Part shown: one piece after another, positions 1 to 6,693 of the stretch
How positions within the stretch are numbered: the stretch's first letter is position 1
How the letters are laid out: each line of letters begins with the position of its first letter
Origin: DASZFV01 sp036494575
Lineage (GTDB): Bacteria > Myxococcota_A > Polyangia > Fen-1088
Length of the DNA: 9,533 nt
NCBI GenBank assembly: GCA_036494575.1
Contig: DASXOE010000170.1
Coordinates: 1 to 9,533, forward strand
Reading direction: 5' to 3'
Made by a program: the position numbers and the translations under genes
Notes under the pieces: model-generated
What the model was told of the DNA's origin: nothing
Seen by the model: the letters and a program-made list of their open reading frames with translations, nothing else
Database searches by the model: none

Positions 1-318
1 CTCGAGCTGCGGCGGAACAGGAGCGTTGCTCCCCAGCAGATCGCGAATGCTGTTCGTGAACTCCGCGATCGTCAGCTTGCGCAACGCCGGCACCGGCTGC
101 GTCAACGGCCCAACCGTCACCGTCCCCGTCCCCGCCGAGCCGGTCGCCGGCCCGCCCGTCCCCGCGGCGCCGCTCCCGGGCCCGCCCGGCGACGCGCCCG
201 GCGCGCTCACCGCTCCCACGCAACCCGCGCCCACCAGCGCCGCGGCCATGAGCGCCGCGGCCAGGGGCGACGAGACGGCGACGCTTACCCAGGCAACCTT
301 CGTGGAGATCCTCGTCAA
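1..318 (-). CDS. DUF1592/DUF1587-family lipoprotein, N-terminal part (cut by window start)
   Basis: The reading frame is open to the window edge and gives the first 106 residues. The start is a TTG at 318-316, chosen because GGAGG lies six bases upstream (325-329 on this strand) and because it begins a good export signal. Residues 1-32 form an N-region with Arg/Lys, then a hydrophobic Ala/Val/Leu stretch ending in VGAG before Cys33, a probable though imperfect lipobox. A Gly/Ala/Thr/Pro-rich spacer (about 34-78) follows. Residues 79-96, LRKLTIAEFTNSIRDLLG, match the opening of DUF1587, which in complete proteins is followed by DUF1592, DUF1588 and DUF1585 and often goes with cytochrome c-like modules. 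These proteins are frequent in myxobacteria and planctomycetes; their biochemical role is poorly defined. The conserved domains that would settle the subtype lie outside the window. Divergent from the lipoprotein at 678. Confidence 0.8.
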   Translation of the reverse strand, partial: MTRISTKVAWVSVAVSSPLAAALMAAALVGAGCVGAVSAPGASPGGPGSGAAGTGGPATGSAGTGTVTVGPLTQPVPALRKLTIAEFTNSIRDLLGSNAPVPPQLE

Positions 319-384
319 CGCTCACCTCCGATTGTCACTGATGCCTCGAACGCCACGCTCGGGCTCGCCGCCGCCCACAGGAAT

Positions 385-406
385 CGCTTAGCGCTTAGAT
401 CGTTAG
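385..406. repeat. Short direct repeat in divergent promoter region
   Basis: CGCTTAG occurs at 385-391 and again immediately at 392-398, with a related CGTTAG at 401-406. The array lies 67 bases upstream of the TTG start of the leftward gene. Repeated short half-sites in a divergent intergenic region could be a transcription-factor site, but three short copies could also be chance. Confidence 0.35.
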
Positions 407-549
407 AGCACGCCACTCAGGAAAACGGCTCATCCCGGGAAGAAACACCGTAGGGAGTCGTCCACCTTACTCTGATCCACGGCTCTAACGAGGCCCGTAG
501 TTTCAGCGGCGCATACTCTTCGGCGCAGTGAGTCCAGGCTCTCTGTCTT

Positions 550-571
550 GTCGCGTCAATACTTTCGCGAC
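550..571. promoter_or_regulatory. Inverted repeat, possible operator
   Basis: GTCGCG (550-555) and CGCGAC (566-571) are perfect 6-base complements around a 10-base AT-richer spacer. The element lies about 105 bases upstream of the lipoprotein start at 678. It could be an operator or a hairpin in the leader. In GC-rich DNA a 6-base dyad is only weakly significant. Confidence 0.3.
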
Positions 572-677
572 CCACTCCGGTCAGCGGGCCCAACCGAAGT
601 CGAACGATCCGCGGACGCTCGCCATTGGGCGCGCCGCCAGAAAGGCCGCGCGCTCCGGGATGAGGTAACCTGCGCCC

Positions 678-1685
678 ATGCACCGCAGCAGGCGCGCAAT
701 GGTGATTTTGCTCGTTGCCGGATGCTCTGGAAGCGCCATGGCGCCGGTGGGAAATCCGGGCGCGCTCGCCGACGGGGCGGAGGTGATGACGTCACTGGAG
801 ATCCCCGCCGGGTCGACGATCACGATTCCGGCGGGCGCCAAGATCGTCGCGGGGCCAAGCGTCGTCATCACGGTGCGCGGCGTCCTGTCGATCGCCAGCG
901 CAGCAGCCCACGCGCGCATCGCGACCACGGCGGCGCACCCCGACCAGGCTCACGCCTGGGGCGGCATCGTCGTCGAGAGCGGGGGCCGCCTCGACGCCGA
1001 CGGTCTGGACCTCGCCGGTGCCACGACGGCGCTGGCCGTCAACGCGGGAAGCCTTGGCGCGCGCTATGATGAGGGCACGATCACGGACGCGAACGTGCCA
1101 TTCCAGATCGCGGCCGGTGCGCGCCTCGATACGAAGCACGCCGCCGTCGTGAACGCGGGCGCCGCGAGCGGCATCGCCGGCGAGCTCCACGCCTCCTACC
1201 TCGACTACGACACCTCGGTCGACGTCGTGGGCGGCCTCATCACGACCGACCCGGAGGCCATCTTCGACGCCACCGACTCGACTTTTCACGGTACGGCCAG
1301 CGCGGGGAACGACTACATCATCTCTTACGCGTCGAGCCTCGTTCACGTCGCTTACTCGACGATCACTGACGCGCACTGCGCCTTCCACTTCAACGACGTC
1401 GCGCGCTTCGAGATCGATCACGTCACGGCTGGTGCGTCGTCGCCCACCGATCCGGGCGCCGGGGTCGTTTACGGCGCGATGCTCTACGGCTCGGGCGCGG
1501 GGCCGAACGTCATCAGCAACTCGAGCTTCATGGGCAGCGCGTTCGACCTCGATCAGCAAAGCACGAACGGTCCGCTCACGATCTCGAACACGTTCGCCAA
1601 AGGCCTGGTCAACCTCCTTCCGACCTCGACCTGGCTCCCCGCCGACGTCGCGAAAACGCCCATCAGCGACGCCAAGCCGCGCTGA
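678..1685 (+). CDS. Secreted lipoprotein, probable right-handed beta-helix type
   Basis: 335 residues. The first 15 residues are a short lipoprotein signal (MHRSRRAMVILLVAG) and Cys16 follows a canonical LVAG lipobox, so the protein should be lipid-anchored with Ser at +2. The ATG at 678 is preferred over the in-frame ATG eight codons in because it keeps the Arg-rich N-region; GAGG at 662-665 is a rather distant ribosome binding site. The body is rich in Ala, Gly, Val, Asp, Thr and Ser. It shows imperfect beta-strand repeats of the type SLVHVAYSTITDAHCAFHF, FEIDHVTAG and NVISNSSFMG, as in parallel beta-helix (PbH1-like) proteins. I see no catalytic motif. Such folds occur in polysaccharide-active enzymes and in purely structural surface proteins, so no activity is claimed. 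It is followed by a 164-base gap before the next gene on the same strand. Confidence 0.75.
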   Translation: MHRSRRAMVILLVAGCSGSAMAPVGNPGALADGAEVMTSLEIPAGSTITIPAGAKIVAGPSVVITVRGVLSIASAAAHARIATTAAHPDQAHAWGGIVVESGGRLDADGLDLAGATTALAVNAGSLGARYDEGTITDANVPFQIAAGARLDTKHAAVVNAGAASGIAGELHASYLDYDTSVDVVGGLITTDPEAIFDATDSTFHGTASAGNDYIISYASSLVHVAYSTITDAHCAFHFNDVARFEIDHVTAGASSPTDPGAGVVYGAMLYGSGAGPNVISNSSFMGSAFDLDQQSTNGPLTISNTFAKGLVNLLPTSTWLPADVAKTPISDAKPR

Positions 1686-1704
1686 AGACCTGGCGACTGA
1701 GGTT

Positions 1705-1724
1705 CACCCACCTGCACCCACCTG
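1705..1724. repeat. Exact 10-base tandem duplication
   Basis: CACCCACCTG occurs twice in direct succession (1705-1714 and 1715-1724) in the gap downstream of the beta-helix lipoprotein gene. Probably replication slippage; a role in regulation is possible but unsupported. Confidence 0.5.
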
Positions 1725-1797
1725 GGGACGACAACCTCACGGTAAAGAATCATTCGATACTGTAACGCCGTCGCCGATGAGGGAAGATCGTCGGGCA

Positions 1798-1813
1798 GTC
1801 AACCTCACTTGAC
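1798..1813. promoter_or_regulatory. Small dyad upstream of GH99-like gene, possible operator
   Basis: GTCAA (1798-1802) and TTGAC (1809-1813) form a 5-base inverted repeat with a 6-base spacer, about 37 bases before the GTG start at 1850. The right arm, read as TTGACG, resembles a -35 hexamer, but there is no good -10 at 16-18 bases, so the promoter is not proven. The rest of 1686-1849 shows no gene. Confidence 0.3.
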
Positions 1814-1849
1814 GCGTTCGTTGTTCGGACGCGCGGAGGGAAGCCCATC

Positions 1850-3394
1850 GTGAGATCCCGTCGACTTCTTTCCGCGCTCTTCCTCGTCTTCGTGGCCGCC
1901 GCCTGCGAAGTGGACACGGCCCCCGAGCTCGAGGTGGTCGCGCGTCCGCTTTCGATCAAGAAGGCGTACCCCCGCAAGGTCTACGTCCACATGATGCCGT
2001 GGTTCCAGGTGGGCGGACAGCACTGGTCGATGAACTCCCGCAACAGCGCGACCGGCGTCGCGTCGTGGTACGCGCCCATGATCGGCGAGTACAGCTCCAG
2101 CGACGCCAACGTCATCGAGTACCAACTGTTGACGATGAAGTACGCGGGCATCGACGGCGTGCTCGTGGACTGGCCGGGCCTGAGCGGCGCGTTCGACCTG
2201 CCAATGAACAAGGCCGCCTCCGACGCGATCATCAATCGCACGGCGGCCTTCGGCCTCGAGTTTGGCGTCGTCTATGAGGACCAGAACGCGGCCTCGGTCG
2301 ACGCCGCGAAGAACGACATGTCCTACGTCCGCGACACCTTCTTCTCGAAGGCCAATCAGATAAAGGTCAACGGCCGGCCGGCGGTGCTGGTCTTCGGTCC
2401 GCAGAAGTTCACCAACGCGGGTGACTGGACCAACATTCTGTCGGTCTTCCCGAGCAAGCCCGCCTTCTTCACCCTCTGGTACAACAACTCTGCGGGGGCC
2501 AGCGCCGACGGCCAGTTTGCCTGGATTGCCCAGAACGGGCTCAAGGGTGTCTCCGATTTCGACAACGGGCTCGACGGCGGCAACCACGGGCTCATGATTC
2601 CCATCCTTTATCCCGGGTTCAATCCGTACTACGCGGCCGGCGGTTGGCCGGGCCCCACCTGGAAGATTTCGTACACCCTCAAGCAGGACAACACGGAAGG
2701 CGGGGATACGTTCGGGTCAACCTTCGAGCTCGGCAAATACGCGGGCGATCCGTTGCAGATCGCCACCTGGAATGATTACGGCGAAGGGACGATGATCGAG
2801 CCGACCAATCAGTTCCAGTACCGCTTCCTCATGACGCTGCAACAGAGCCTCGGCGCGGTCTACACGGACGCGGAGCTCAAGATCGTGAAGATGCTCTACG
2901 ACCAGCGCAAGCAGTTCGGCGCGTCGAAGCAAGCCCAGCTCGATCAGGCTTCCGCGGCGCTGGCAAACCTAGACGTCGCCACGGCGTGCGGCATCCTCGG
3001 CTGCACGGTTCCCGTGCACGCGGGCGCCGGCGGCGCGAGCGGCTCGTCGGGCGCGGCGGGCTCCGGCGCGGCCGGCGCGGGCGGCTCCAAGACTGGGACC
3101 GGCGGCTCGACGGGCGCCGCGGGCGCGGTCGGGGCTGGCGGTTCGACGACGGGAGCGGCCGGACGCGGAGGGTCCTCGGGCACGGGCAGTACGCCCGCGG
3201 GCACCGGAGGCACCTCTTCAGGCGCCGGCCAGGCCGGCACGGGCAGCGCCGGTCATGCTGGTCACGGCGCAACCGGATTGGGCGGATGCAGCGTGGGCGG
3301 CGCCAACGGCACGCGCGTGGCTCCGTCGTTCCTCGTGGCCTGCGCGCTGGCGTTGTCGTCGAGACGGCGCAGGCGGCACGCGCGCGCGCGCTGA
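1850..3394 (+). CDS. GH99/WbsX-like glycoside hydrolase-type protein with MYXO-CTERM tail
   Basis: 514 residues. The GTG start has GGAGG ten bases upstream (1835-1839). Residues 1-18 are a signal peptide and Cys19 follows LFLVFVAAA, suggesting a lipoprotein. The catalytic-type domain (about 40-375) starts with KVYVHMMPWF, continues with an IGEYSSSD segment and AGIDGVLVDWPG (Asp107), carries VVYEDQ (Glu143), and contains WNDYGEGTMIEP (Glu312). This last pattern resembles the W-N-x-x-x-E-G-x-x-x-E-P signature of GH99/GH71-like and WbsX-type (beta/alpha)8 proteins. Members of these families act on alpha-mannan, alpha-glucan or O-antigen-related glycans; the substrate here cannot be read. Residues 391-479 are a Gly/Ala/Ser/Thr linker. 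The end (Gly-Cys480-Ser, hydrophobic segment, run of five Arg) is a MYXO-CTERM-like sorting tail, which points to cell-surface delivery through a myxosortase. Having both a lipobox and this tail is odd. A methyltransferase gene follows 71 bases later. Confidence 0.82.
   Translation: MRSRRLLSALFLVFVAAACEVDTAPELEVVARPLSIKKAYPRKVYVHMMPWFQVGGQHWSMNSRNSATGVASWYAPMIGEYSSSDANVIEYQLLTMKYAGIDGVLVDWPGLSGAFDLPMNKAASDAIINRTAAFGLEFGVVYEDQNAASVDAAKNDMSYVRDTFFSKANQIKVNGRPAVLVFGPQKFTNAGDWTNILSVFPSKPAFFTLWYNNSAGASADGQFAWIAQNGLKGVSDFDNGLDGGNHGLMIPILYPGFNPYYAAGGWPGPTWKISYTLKQDNTEGGDTFGSTFELGKYAGDPLQIATWNDYGEGTMIEPTNQFQYRFLMTLQQSLGAVYTDAELKIVKMLYDQRKQFGASKQAQLDQASAALANLDVATACGILGCTVPVHAGAGGASGSSGAAGSGAAGAGGSKTGTGGSTGAAGAVGAGGSTTGAAGRGGSSGTGSTPAGTGGTSSGAGQAGTGSAGHAGHGATGLGGCSVGGANGTRVAPSFLVACALALSSRRRRRHARAR
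3020..3286 (+). repeat. Low-complexity Gly/Ala/Ser/Thr linker-coding segment
   Basis: This part of the GH99-like gene encodes about 89 residues built almost only from Gly, Ala, Ser and Thr in GAGG, GTGG and GSS-type steps. It joins the catalytic-type domain to the C-terminal sorting tail and probably acts as a flexible cell-wall or surface spacer. Such degenerate repeats are prone to length change between strains. Confidence 0.85.
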
Positions 3395-3407
3395 CGCTGA
3401 CGCGCGC
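3384..3407. terminator. GC hairpin over the stop codon of the GH99-like gene
   Basis: GCGCGCG (3384-3390) and CGCGCGC (3401-3407) pair perfectly around a 10-base loop that contains the TGA stop at 3392-3394 and a CTGACG doublet. There is no T tract after it. It may attenuate transcription or protect the 3' end; alternating GC runs also self-pair by chance, so this is tentative. Confidence 0.3.
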
Positions 3408-3465
3408 CCTGGCTGGACCTTCCGCAGAGCTCGCGCGCCGCAGACGGCCAGGTCCTGCTAGACCT

Positions 3466-4074
3466 ATGCGCATGGAGCCGGGAGATGCTCTCGCCGAGCG
3501 TCTCTCGTCGGACGCGGCGTTCGATCGCGTCTACGACCGGAAGATTCGCGCGCTCTCGGGGCAGCACTGGACGCCCGTGGCCGTGGCGGCCCGAGCCGCG
3601 GACCTCCTGACGAGGGCGGGCGCCACGAGAATCCTCGATGTCGGCGCCGGCGTCGGCAAGTTCTGCATCGTCGGCGCGCTCTCCACGGCGGCTGAGTTCG
3701 TGGGCGTCGAGCGGCGCGAGGGGCTGGTGAAGGTGGCGCGCCGGGCGGCGGCGCGCTTGGGCTCGACGCGCGCGACCTTCGTCCACGCGAACATCGACAC
3801 CTTCTCCTTCGACGGTTTCGAAGGCGTTTACCTCTACAACCCGTTCTACGAACAGATCAGCAAGTTCCTCCCGCTCATCGATCGCGAGATCGGACGGTCG
3901 GTCGCCGCGCACAGATATTTCGTGCGCACCACGATCGAGAAGCTGCTCGCCGCCGCGCCCCCCCTCCTGGTCGCGGCCTATCACGGCTTCGGCGGAGAGA
4001 TGCCGCCGGAGTTCGAGCGCATGGGCGCCGAGCCGGCGGGCAACGATCAGCTGGAGATGTGGATCAAACGCTGA
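3466..4074 (+). CDS. Class I SAM-dependent methyltransferase
   Basis: 202 residues from the ATG at 3466; a second in-frame ATG lies two codons on and neither has a strong ribosome binding site (only AGG at 3450). The open frame runs further upstream but there overlaps the GH99-like gene in another frame. Residues 56-64, ILDVGAGVG, are motif I of Rossmann-fold methyltransferases (SAM binding). Glu82 in FVGVERREG sits where the acidic residue contacts the SAM ribose. YLYNPF (Asn125-Pro126-Phe127) is a motif IV like the NPPY/NPF of some N-methyltransferases. There is no signal peptide, so it should be cytoplasmic. The substrate is unknown. It lies 71 bases downstream of the GH99-like gene, possibly on the same transcript, and is convergent with the PLP enzyme 35 bases away. 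Confidence 0.85.
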   Translation: MRMEPGDALAERLSSDAAFDRVYDRKIRALSGQHWTPVAVAARAADLLTRAGATRILDVGAGVGKFCIVGALSTAAEFVGVERREGLVKVARRAAARLGSTRATFVHANIDTFSFDGFEGVYLYNPFYEQISKFLPLIDREIGRSVAAHRYFVRTTIEKLLAAAPPLLVAAYHGFGGEMPPEFERMGAEPAGNDQLEMWIKR

Positions 4075-4096
4075 GGCGGCGCTTCGCCCCGGCCCG
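4073..4096. repeat. GC-rich intergenic motif, copy 1 (convergent gene end)
   Basis: GAGGCGGC (4073-4080), a 4-base spacer and CGCCCCGGCCCG (4085-4096) lie at the junction between the methyltransferase and the PLP enzyme, overlapping the methyltransferase stop codon. The same two blocks recur at 6669-6694 at the other convergent junction. Here the spacer is shorter, so only a small GGCG-CTT-CGCC hairpin (4078-4088) forms. Possibly a terminator-like or dispersed intergenic element. Confidence 0.5.
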
Positions 4097-4109
4097 GCGA
4101 CCCGCCCAT

Positions 4110-5438
4110 TCAGGCCGCGAGCGCCGCGACCTCGGCGACGGTGCGCTCGACCTCCTCAGGCGTGTTGAGCAGGCTCGGCGTCAAGCGCGCGTACGACGGC
4201 GCGTAGGGCGTGTCGCTCGCCACGATCTTGCGCGCCAGCAGACGCTTGACCACCTCTTCGGGGGCCAGGCCCGCGATCTCGAAGCAGACGAGGCCGGCCG
4301 AGAGGGCCTGCGCGCGCGGCGTCCGCAGCTTGACCTTGGGCAGCTTCGCCAGGCCGTCCTTGCAGCGCTCGGCCAGCTCGTGGATGCGGGCGGTGACGCG
4401 CGCCCGGCCGATGCGCTCGTGAAAGCGGAACGCCTCGGGCAAGGCCCAGCGGTGATCGAATGACTGGAAGCCGCCGGGCGACGTGCGCGGGCCCGCGGGA
4501 ACCGCATCGGGCGGCTCGCCGCGCATCCAGGCCTTGAGGGCGCCCCAGTCGAAGCACGGGATGATGCCGGCGTTGCCCTTCCAGGCTTCCGCGCGGCCCC
4601 ACACGACGCCCGTGCCGCGCGGCCCGAAGATCCACTTGTGGCAGCCGGCGACGAGGAAGTCGCACCCGAGGTCGCCGACGGTCTCTCTTTCGACGCCGAA
4701 TGCGTGCACGCCGTCCACGCACAGCAGGACGCGATCGTCCGCGTCGCGGCGTCGATTGAGGTCGCCGAGCGCGTCGCTCATCTTCCGGATGGGCAGCTTC
4801 ACGCCCGTCGACGAGTGGACCCAGGTGACGGCGACGGCGCGCGTGTGAGGGCGAACCGCCTTGACGAGGTTGCCGACGATCTCGTCCTCGGAGGCCTTCT
4901 CCGGCACGGCGTAGAGCGGGATCTTGCGAACGGCGGCGCCCGTGTGCAGCGCGCGCAGGCGCAGCGATTCGTGCGTCACGTAGTGATCGTGGGTCGTCGT
5001 CAGGATCTCCTGGTCCTTGCGCAGCGGCAGGCCGCCGTAGAGCAGGGCCAGGCCCGTCGTCGTGTTGCCGGTGAGCGCGATCTCGTCGGGAGCGCCGCCC
5101 ACGTAGGCGGCCGCCGCGGCGCGCGCCTCGCGCTCGCAACGCTCCATGTTCTCGTGGAGGTAAAGCACGGGGTTCGCGTCGAAACCGCGGCGGTGCTGCT
5201 CGATGGCGTCGCGCACGGGCTTCGGATGCGAGGCGAAGAGCAACATCGCCATGTGGATGTGGTCGCGGGACAGCGAGAACTGATCGCGCACGGCCGCCCA
5301 GGTCGACAGAGAGACGTCGGGCTCCGCGACGCCCGGCTTGGCGGACGCCGGCGGGCTCGCCGCGGCCGTCCGCGCCGAGGTCGCCGCCCCGAACGCGGCG
5401 CTTGCTCCCACCAGGAAATCGCGGCGCTGCATCGTCAT
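4110..5438 (-). CDS. Tat-exported PLP-dependent class V aminotransferase-fold enzyme (isopenicillin N epimerase / PvdN-like)
   Basis: 442 residues. The ATG at 5438 is chosen because AAGG lies five bases upstream; another ATG two codons in (5432) is possible. The N-terminus MTMQRRDFLVGASAAFGAA has the twin-arginine pattern R-R-x-F-L followed by a hydrophobic stretch, so the folded, cofactor-loaded enzyme should be exported to the periplasm. The fold-type I core is clear: NTTTGLAL (about 125-132) for phosphate binding, a His pair near 150-152, VDGVHAFG with Asp242 for the pyridine nitrogen and His245, and AGCHKWIFGPRGTG with Lys268 as the PLP Schiff-base lysine. The sequence type is that of class V enzymes annotated as isopenicillin N epimerase or cysteine desulfurase-like. 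The exported version resembles PvdN, the periplasmic pyoverdine-modifying enzyme of Pseudomonas; orthology is not shown. It is divergent from the M19 dipeptidase with 61 bases between starts. The substrate cannot be read from the sequence. Confidence 0.88.
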   Translation of the reverse strand: MTMQRRDFLVGASAAFGAATSARTAAASPPASAKPGVAEPDVSLSTWAAVRDQFSLSRDHIHMAMLLFASHPKPVRDAIEQHRRGFDANPVLYLHENMERCEREARAAAAAYVGGAPDEIALTGNTTTGLALLYGGLPLRKDQEILTTTHDHYVTHESLRLRALHTGAAVRKIPLYAVPEKASEDEIVGNLVKAVRPHTRAVAVTWVHSSTGVKLPIRKMSDALGDLNRRRDADDRVLLCVDGVHAFGVERETVGDLGCDFLVAGCHKWIFGPRGTGVVWGRAEAWKGNAGIIPCFDWGALKAWMRGEPPDAVPAGPRTSPGGFQSFDHRWALPEAFRFHERIGRARVTARIHELAERCKDGLAKLPKVKLRTPRAQALSAGLVCFEIAGLAPEEVVKRLLARKIVASDTPYAPSYARLTPSLLNTPEEVERTVAEVAALAA

Positions 5439-5499
5439 GAACGCCTTTTTACACGGTCGGGGCTTTCGTACAAACGCGCGGGCACAGTATGGTCGCGCC
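5439..5499. promoter_or_regulatory. Compact divergent promoter region between PLP enzyme and dipeptidase
   Basis: Only 61 bases separate the two divergent starts, so promoters in both directions must overlap here. An AT-richer stretch with TTTACA (5448-5453) and TACAAA (5469-5474) could serve rightward with a short 15-base spacer. On the minus strand TTTGTA and TGTAAA occupy nearly the same bases, also 15 apart. Neither is a good consensus promoter, but the overlap suggests that the two genes are co-regulated. Confidence 0.4.
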
Positions 5500-6654
5500 A
5501 TGAATCCTCCGGCGGCGCTGGCCTTGAGTCTGGTCCTCTTGACCGTGCCCGTGCAGCCGGCGGCGAACGACACGCCGCTACACCAGCGCGCCATCGTCGT
5601 CGACACGCACGCCGACACGACGCAGGCGATCGTCTACGGCGGCGTCGACATCACGCGCGCGCAGCCGGACCTCCAGGTCGATCTGGTCAAGGCGGCGGCC
5701 GGAGGGCTCGACGCGCAGTTCTTCTCGATCTTCGTGCTGCCCATGAAGTTCCAGCGCAACGACTTCTACGCCGAGGCCATGCGCCAGCTCGACGGTCTCG
5801 CGCGCCTCGCGCAGGCGAACCCGGGGCGCCTGCGGCTCGCGCGCACCGCCGCCGACGTGCGCGCCAACGCCAAGGCCGGCGTCATGAGCATGTTGTGGGG
5901 CGTCGAGGGCGGCCACGCGCTTTGGCCGGGCGACGAGAAGGCCCAGCTCGGCCACCTGCGCGAGCTCGCCTCGCGCGGGGTGCGGTACATGACGCTGACC
6001 TGGTCCAACAGCAACGACATCGGCGGCTCGTCAGGCGACGACGGCGAGATCCGTGGCCTGACCCCGTTCGGGCGGCAGGTGATCGCGGAGATGAACCGCC
6101 TCGGCGTCATCGTCGACGTCTCGCACGTCTCGGACGCGACCTTCTGGGACGCCGTTCGGCTCAGCGACAAGCCGGTGCTGGCCTCACACTCCTCGTCGCG
6201 CGCGCTCGCCAACGTGCCGCGCAACATGACGGACGCCATGTTGAAGGCCGTGGCCAAGAACGGAGGCGCCGTGTGCGTGAACTTCGGTTCGGCCTTCCTC
6301 GACGCCGCCTACGGCGAAAGGGAGGCGGGCATCTGGAAGAAGAAGCGCACCGGCGCCCAGATGGACATCTGGCGACAGATCCGGGCCGACGCCGCCCAGA
6401 TCTCCCCGCCCGTGCCGCTCGCGCGCCTCATCGATCACATCGAGCACGTGGCCAAGGTCGCGGGCGTCGACCACACGTGCCTCGGCAGCGACTTCGACGG
6501 CATGCCCTCGACGCCCGTCGGCATGGAGGACGCGAGCAAGCTGCCGGCCATCACGGCGGCGCTGCTGGCGCGCGGGTTCTCGGCGAGCGACGTCGAGAAG
6601 ATCCTGGGCGAGAACGTCCTGCGCGTCATGGAAGCAAACGAAGTGCGGCAGTAG
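5500..6654 (+). CDS. Membrane dipeptidase, peptidase family M19
   Basis: 384 residues; a zinc-dependent hydrolase of the renal dipeptidase family, which cleaves dipeptides including those with a C-terminal D-residue and, in some members, beta-lactams. All metal-site features are visible: VVDTHAD (His37, Asp39), GVEGG with the bridging Glu136, VIVDVSHVS and VLASHSSSRAL giving the two later His ligands, PRNMTD, and GSDFDG near the end. The N-terminus (about 1-22) is a hydrophobic export signal, unusual in having no Lys or Arg. An in-frame ATG at 5437 would add 21 residues with several Arg, but it has no ribosome binding site and would overlap the start of the divergent PLP gene, so 5500 is preferred with doubt. 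PvdM of Pseudomonas belongs to the same family, and its partner PvdN resembles the divergent neighbour. A strong hairpin follows the stop. Confidence 0.92.
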   Translation: MNPPAALALSLVLLTVPVQPAANDTPLHQRAIVVDTHADTTQAIVYGGVDITRAQPDLQVDLVKAAAGGLDAQFFSIFVLPMKFQRNDFYAEAMRQLDGLARLAQANPGRLRLARTAADVRANAKAGVMSMLWGVEGGHALWPGDEKAQLGHLRELASRGVRYMTLTWSNSNDIGGSSGDDGEIRGLTPFGRQVIAEMNRLGVIVDVSHVSDATFWDAVRLSDKPVLASHSSSRALANVPRNMTDAMLKAVAKNGGAVCVNFGSAFLDAAYGEREAGIWKKKRTGAQMDIWRQIRADAAQISPPVPLARLIDHIEHVAKVAGVDHTCLGSDFDGMPSTPVGMEDASKLPAITAALLARGFSASDVEKILGENVLRVMEANEVRQ

Positions 6655-6663
6655 GACGAGATT

Positions 6664-6693
6664 GGGCCGAGGCGGCCTACTCCGCCCCGGCCC
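6664..6693. terminator. Hairpin between convergent genes (probable bidirectional terminator)
   Basis: A 12-base stem (6664-6675 with 6682-6693) closes a CCTACT loop; 11 of 12 pairs are Watson-Crick, with a single A-C mismatch. It sits ten bases after the dipeptidase stop and about 20 bases after the stop of the AhpD-like gene on the other strand. No T tract follows on either side, so efficient intrinsic termination is inferred rather than shown. Part of it repeats at 4073-4096. Confidence 0.6.

Larger units (their letters stand above)
319..677. other. Divergent intergenic region without a recognisable gene
   Basis: This 359-base stretch separates the leftward DUF1587 gene from the rightward lipoprotein gene and must hold the promoters of both. 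I could not place a convincing -35/-10 pair in either direction. It holds a short direct repeat (CGCTTAG twice, then CGTTAG, 385-406) and an inverted repeat GTCGCG-N10-CGCGAC (550-571). Reading frames crossing it are Arg/Pro-rich, have no ribosome binding site and look like chance open frames of GC-rich DNA. I see no tRNA or small RNA gene. Confidence 0.6.

Noticed and set aside
26..391. Plus-strand 121-codon open frame at the left edge
   Set aside because: It is antisense to the DUF1587 lipoprotein gene, which has a signal peptide, a strong GGAGG and a conserved motif; the plus-strand product is only a Pro/Ala-rich shadow.
391..450. tRNA-like look: GCTT...GAGC resembling a D-arm followed by a TCATCCCGGG stretch
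   Set aside because: No anticodon stem pairs, the T-arm consensus GGTTCGA is missing and no acceptor stem closes.
792..2587. Long minus-strand open frames opposite the lipoprotein (792-1559) and the GH99-like gene (1805-2587)
   Set aside because: They are Arg/Val/Asp-rich mirror frames of clear plus-strand genes with signal peptides and recognisable domains; no ribosome binding site or motif supports them.
3020..3286. Gly/Ala-rich repeats read as a possible PE-PGRS, collagen-like or CRISPR-like array
   Set aside because: There are no regular spacers, and the segment is a degenerate in-frame linker between a catalytic-type domain and a MYXO-CTERM tail, a common myxobacterial design.
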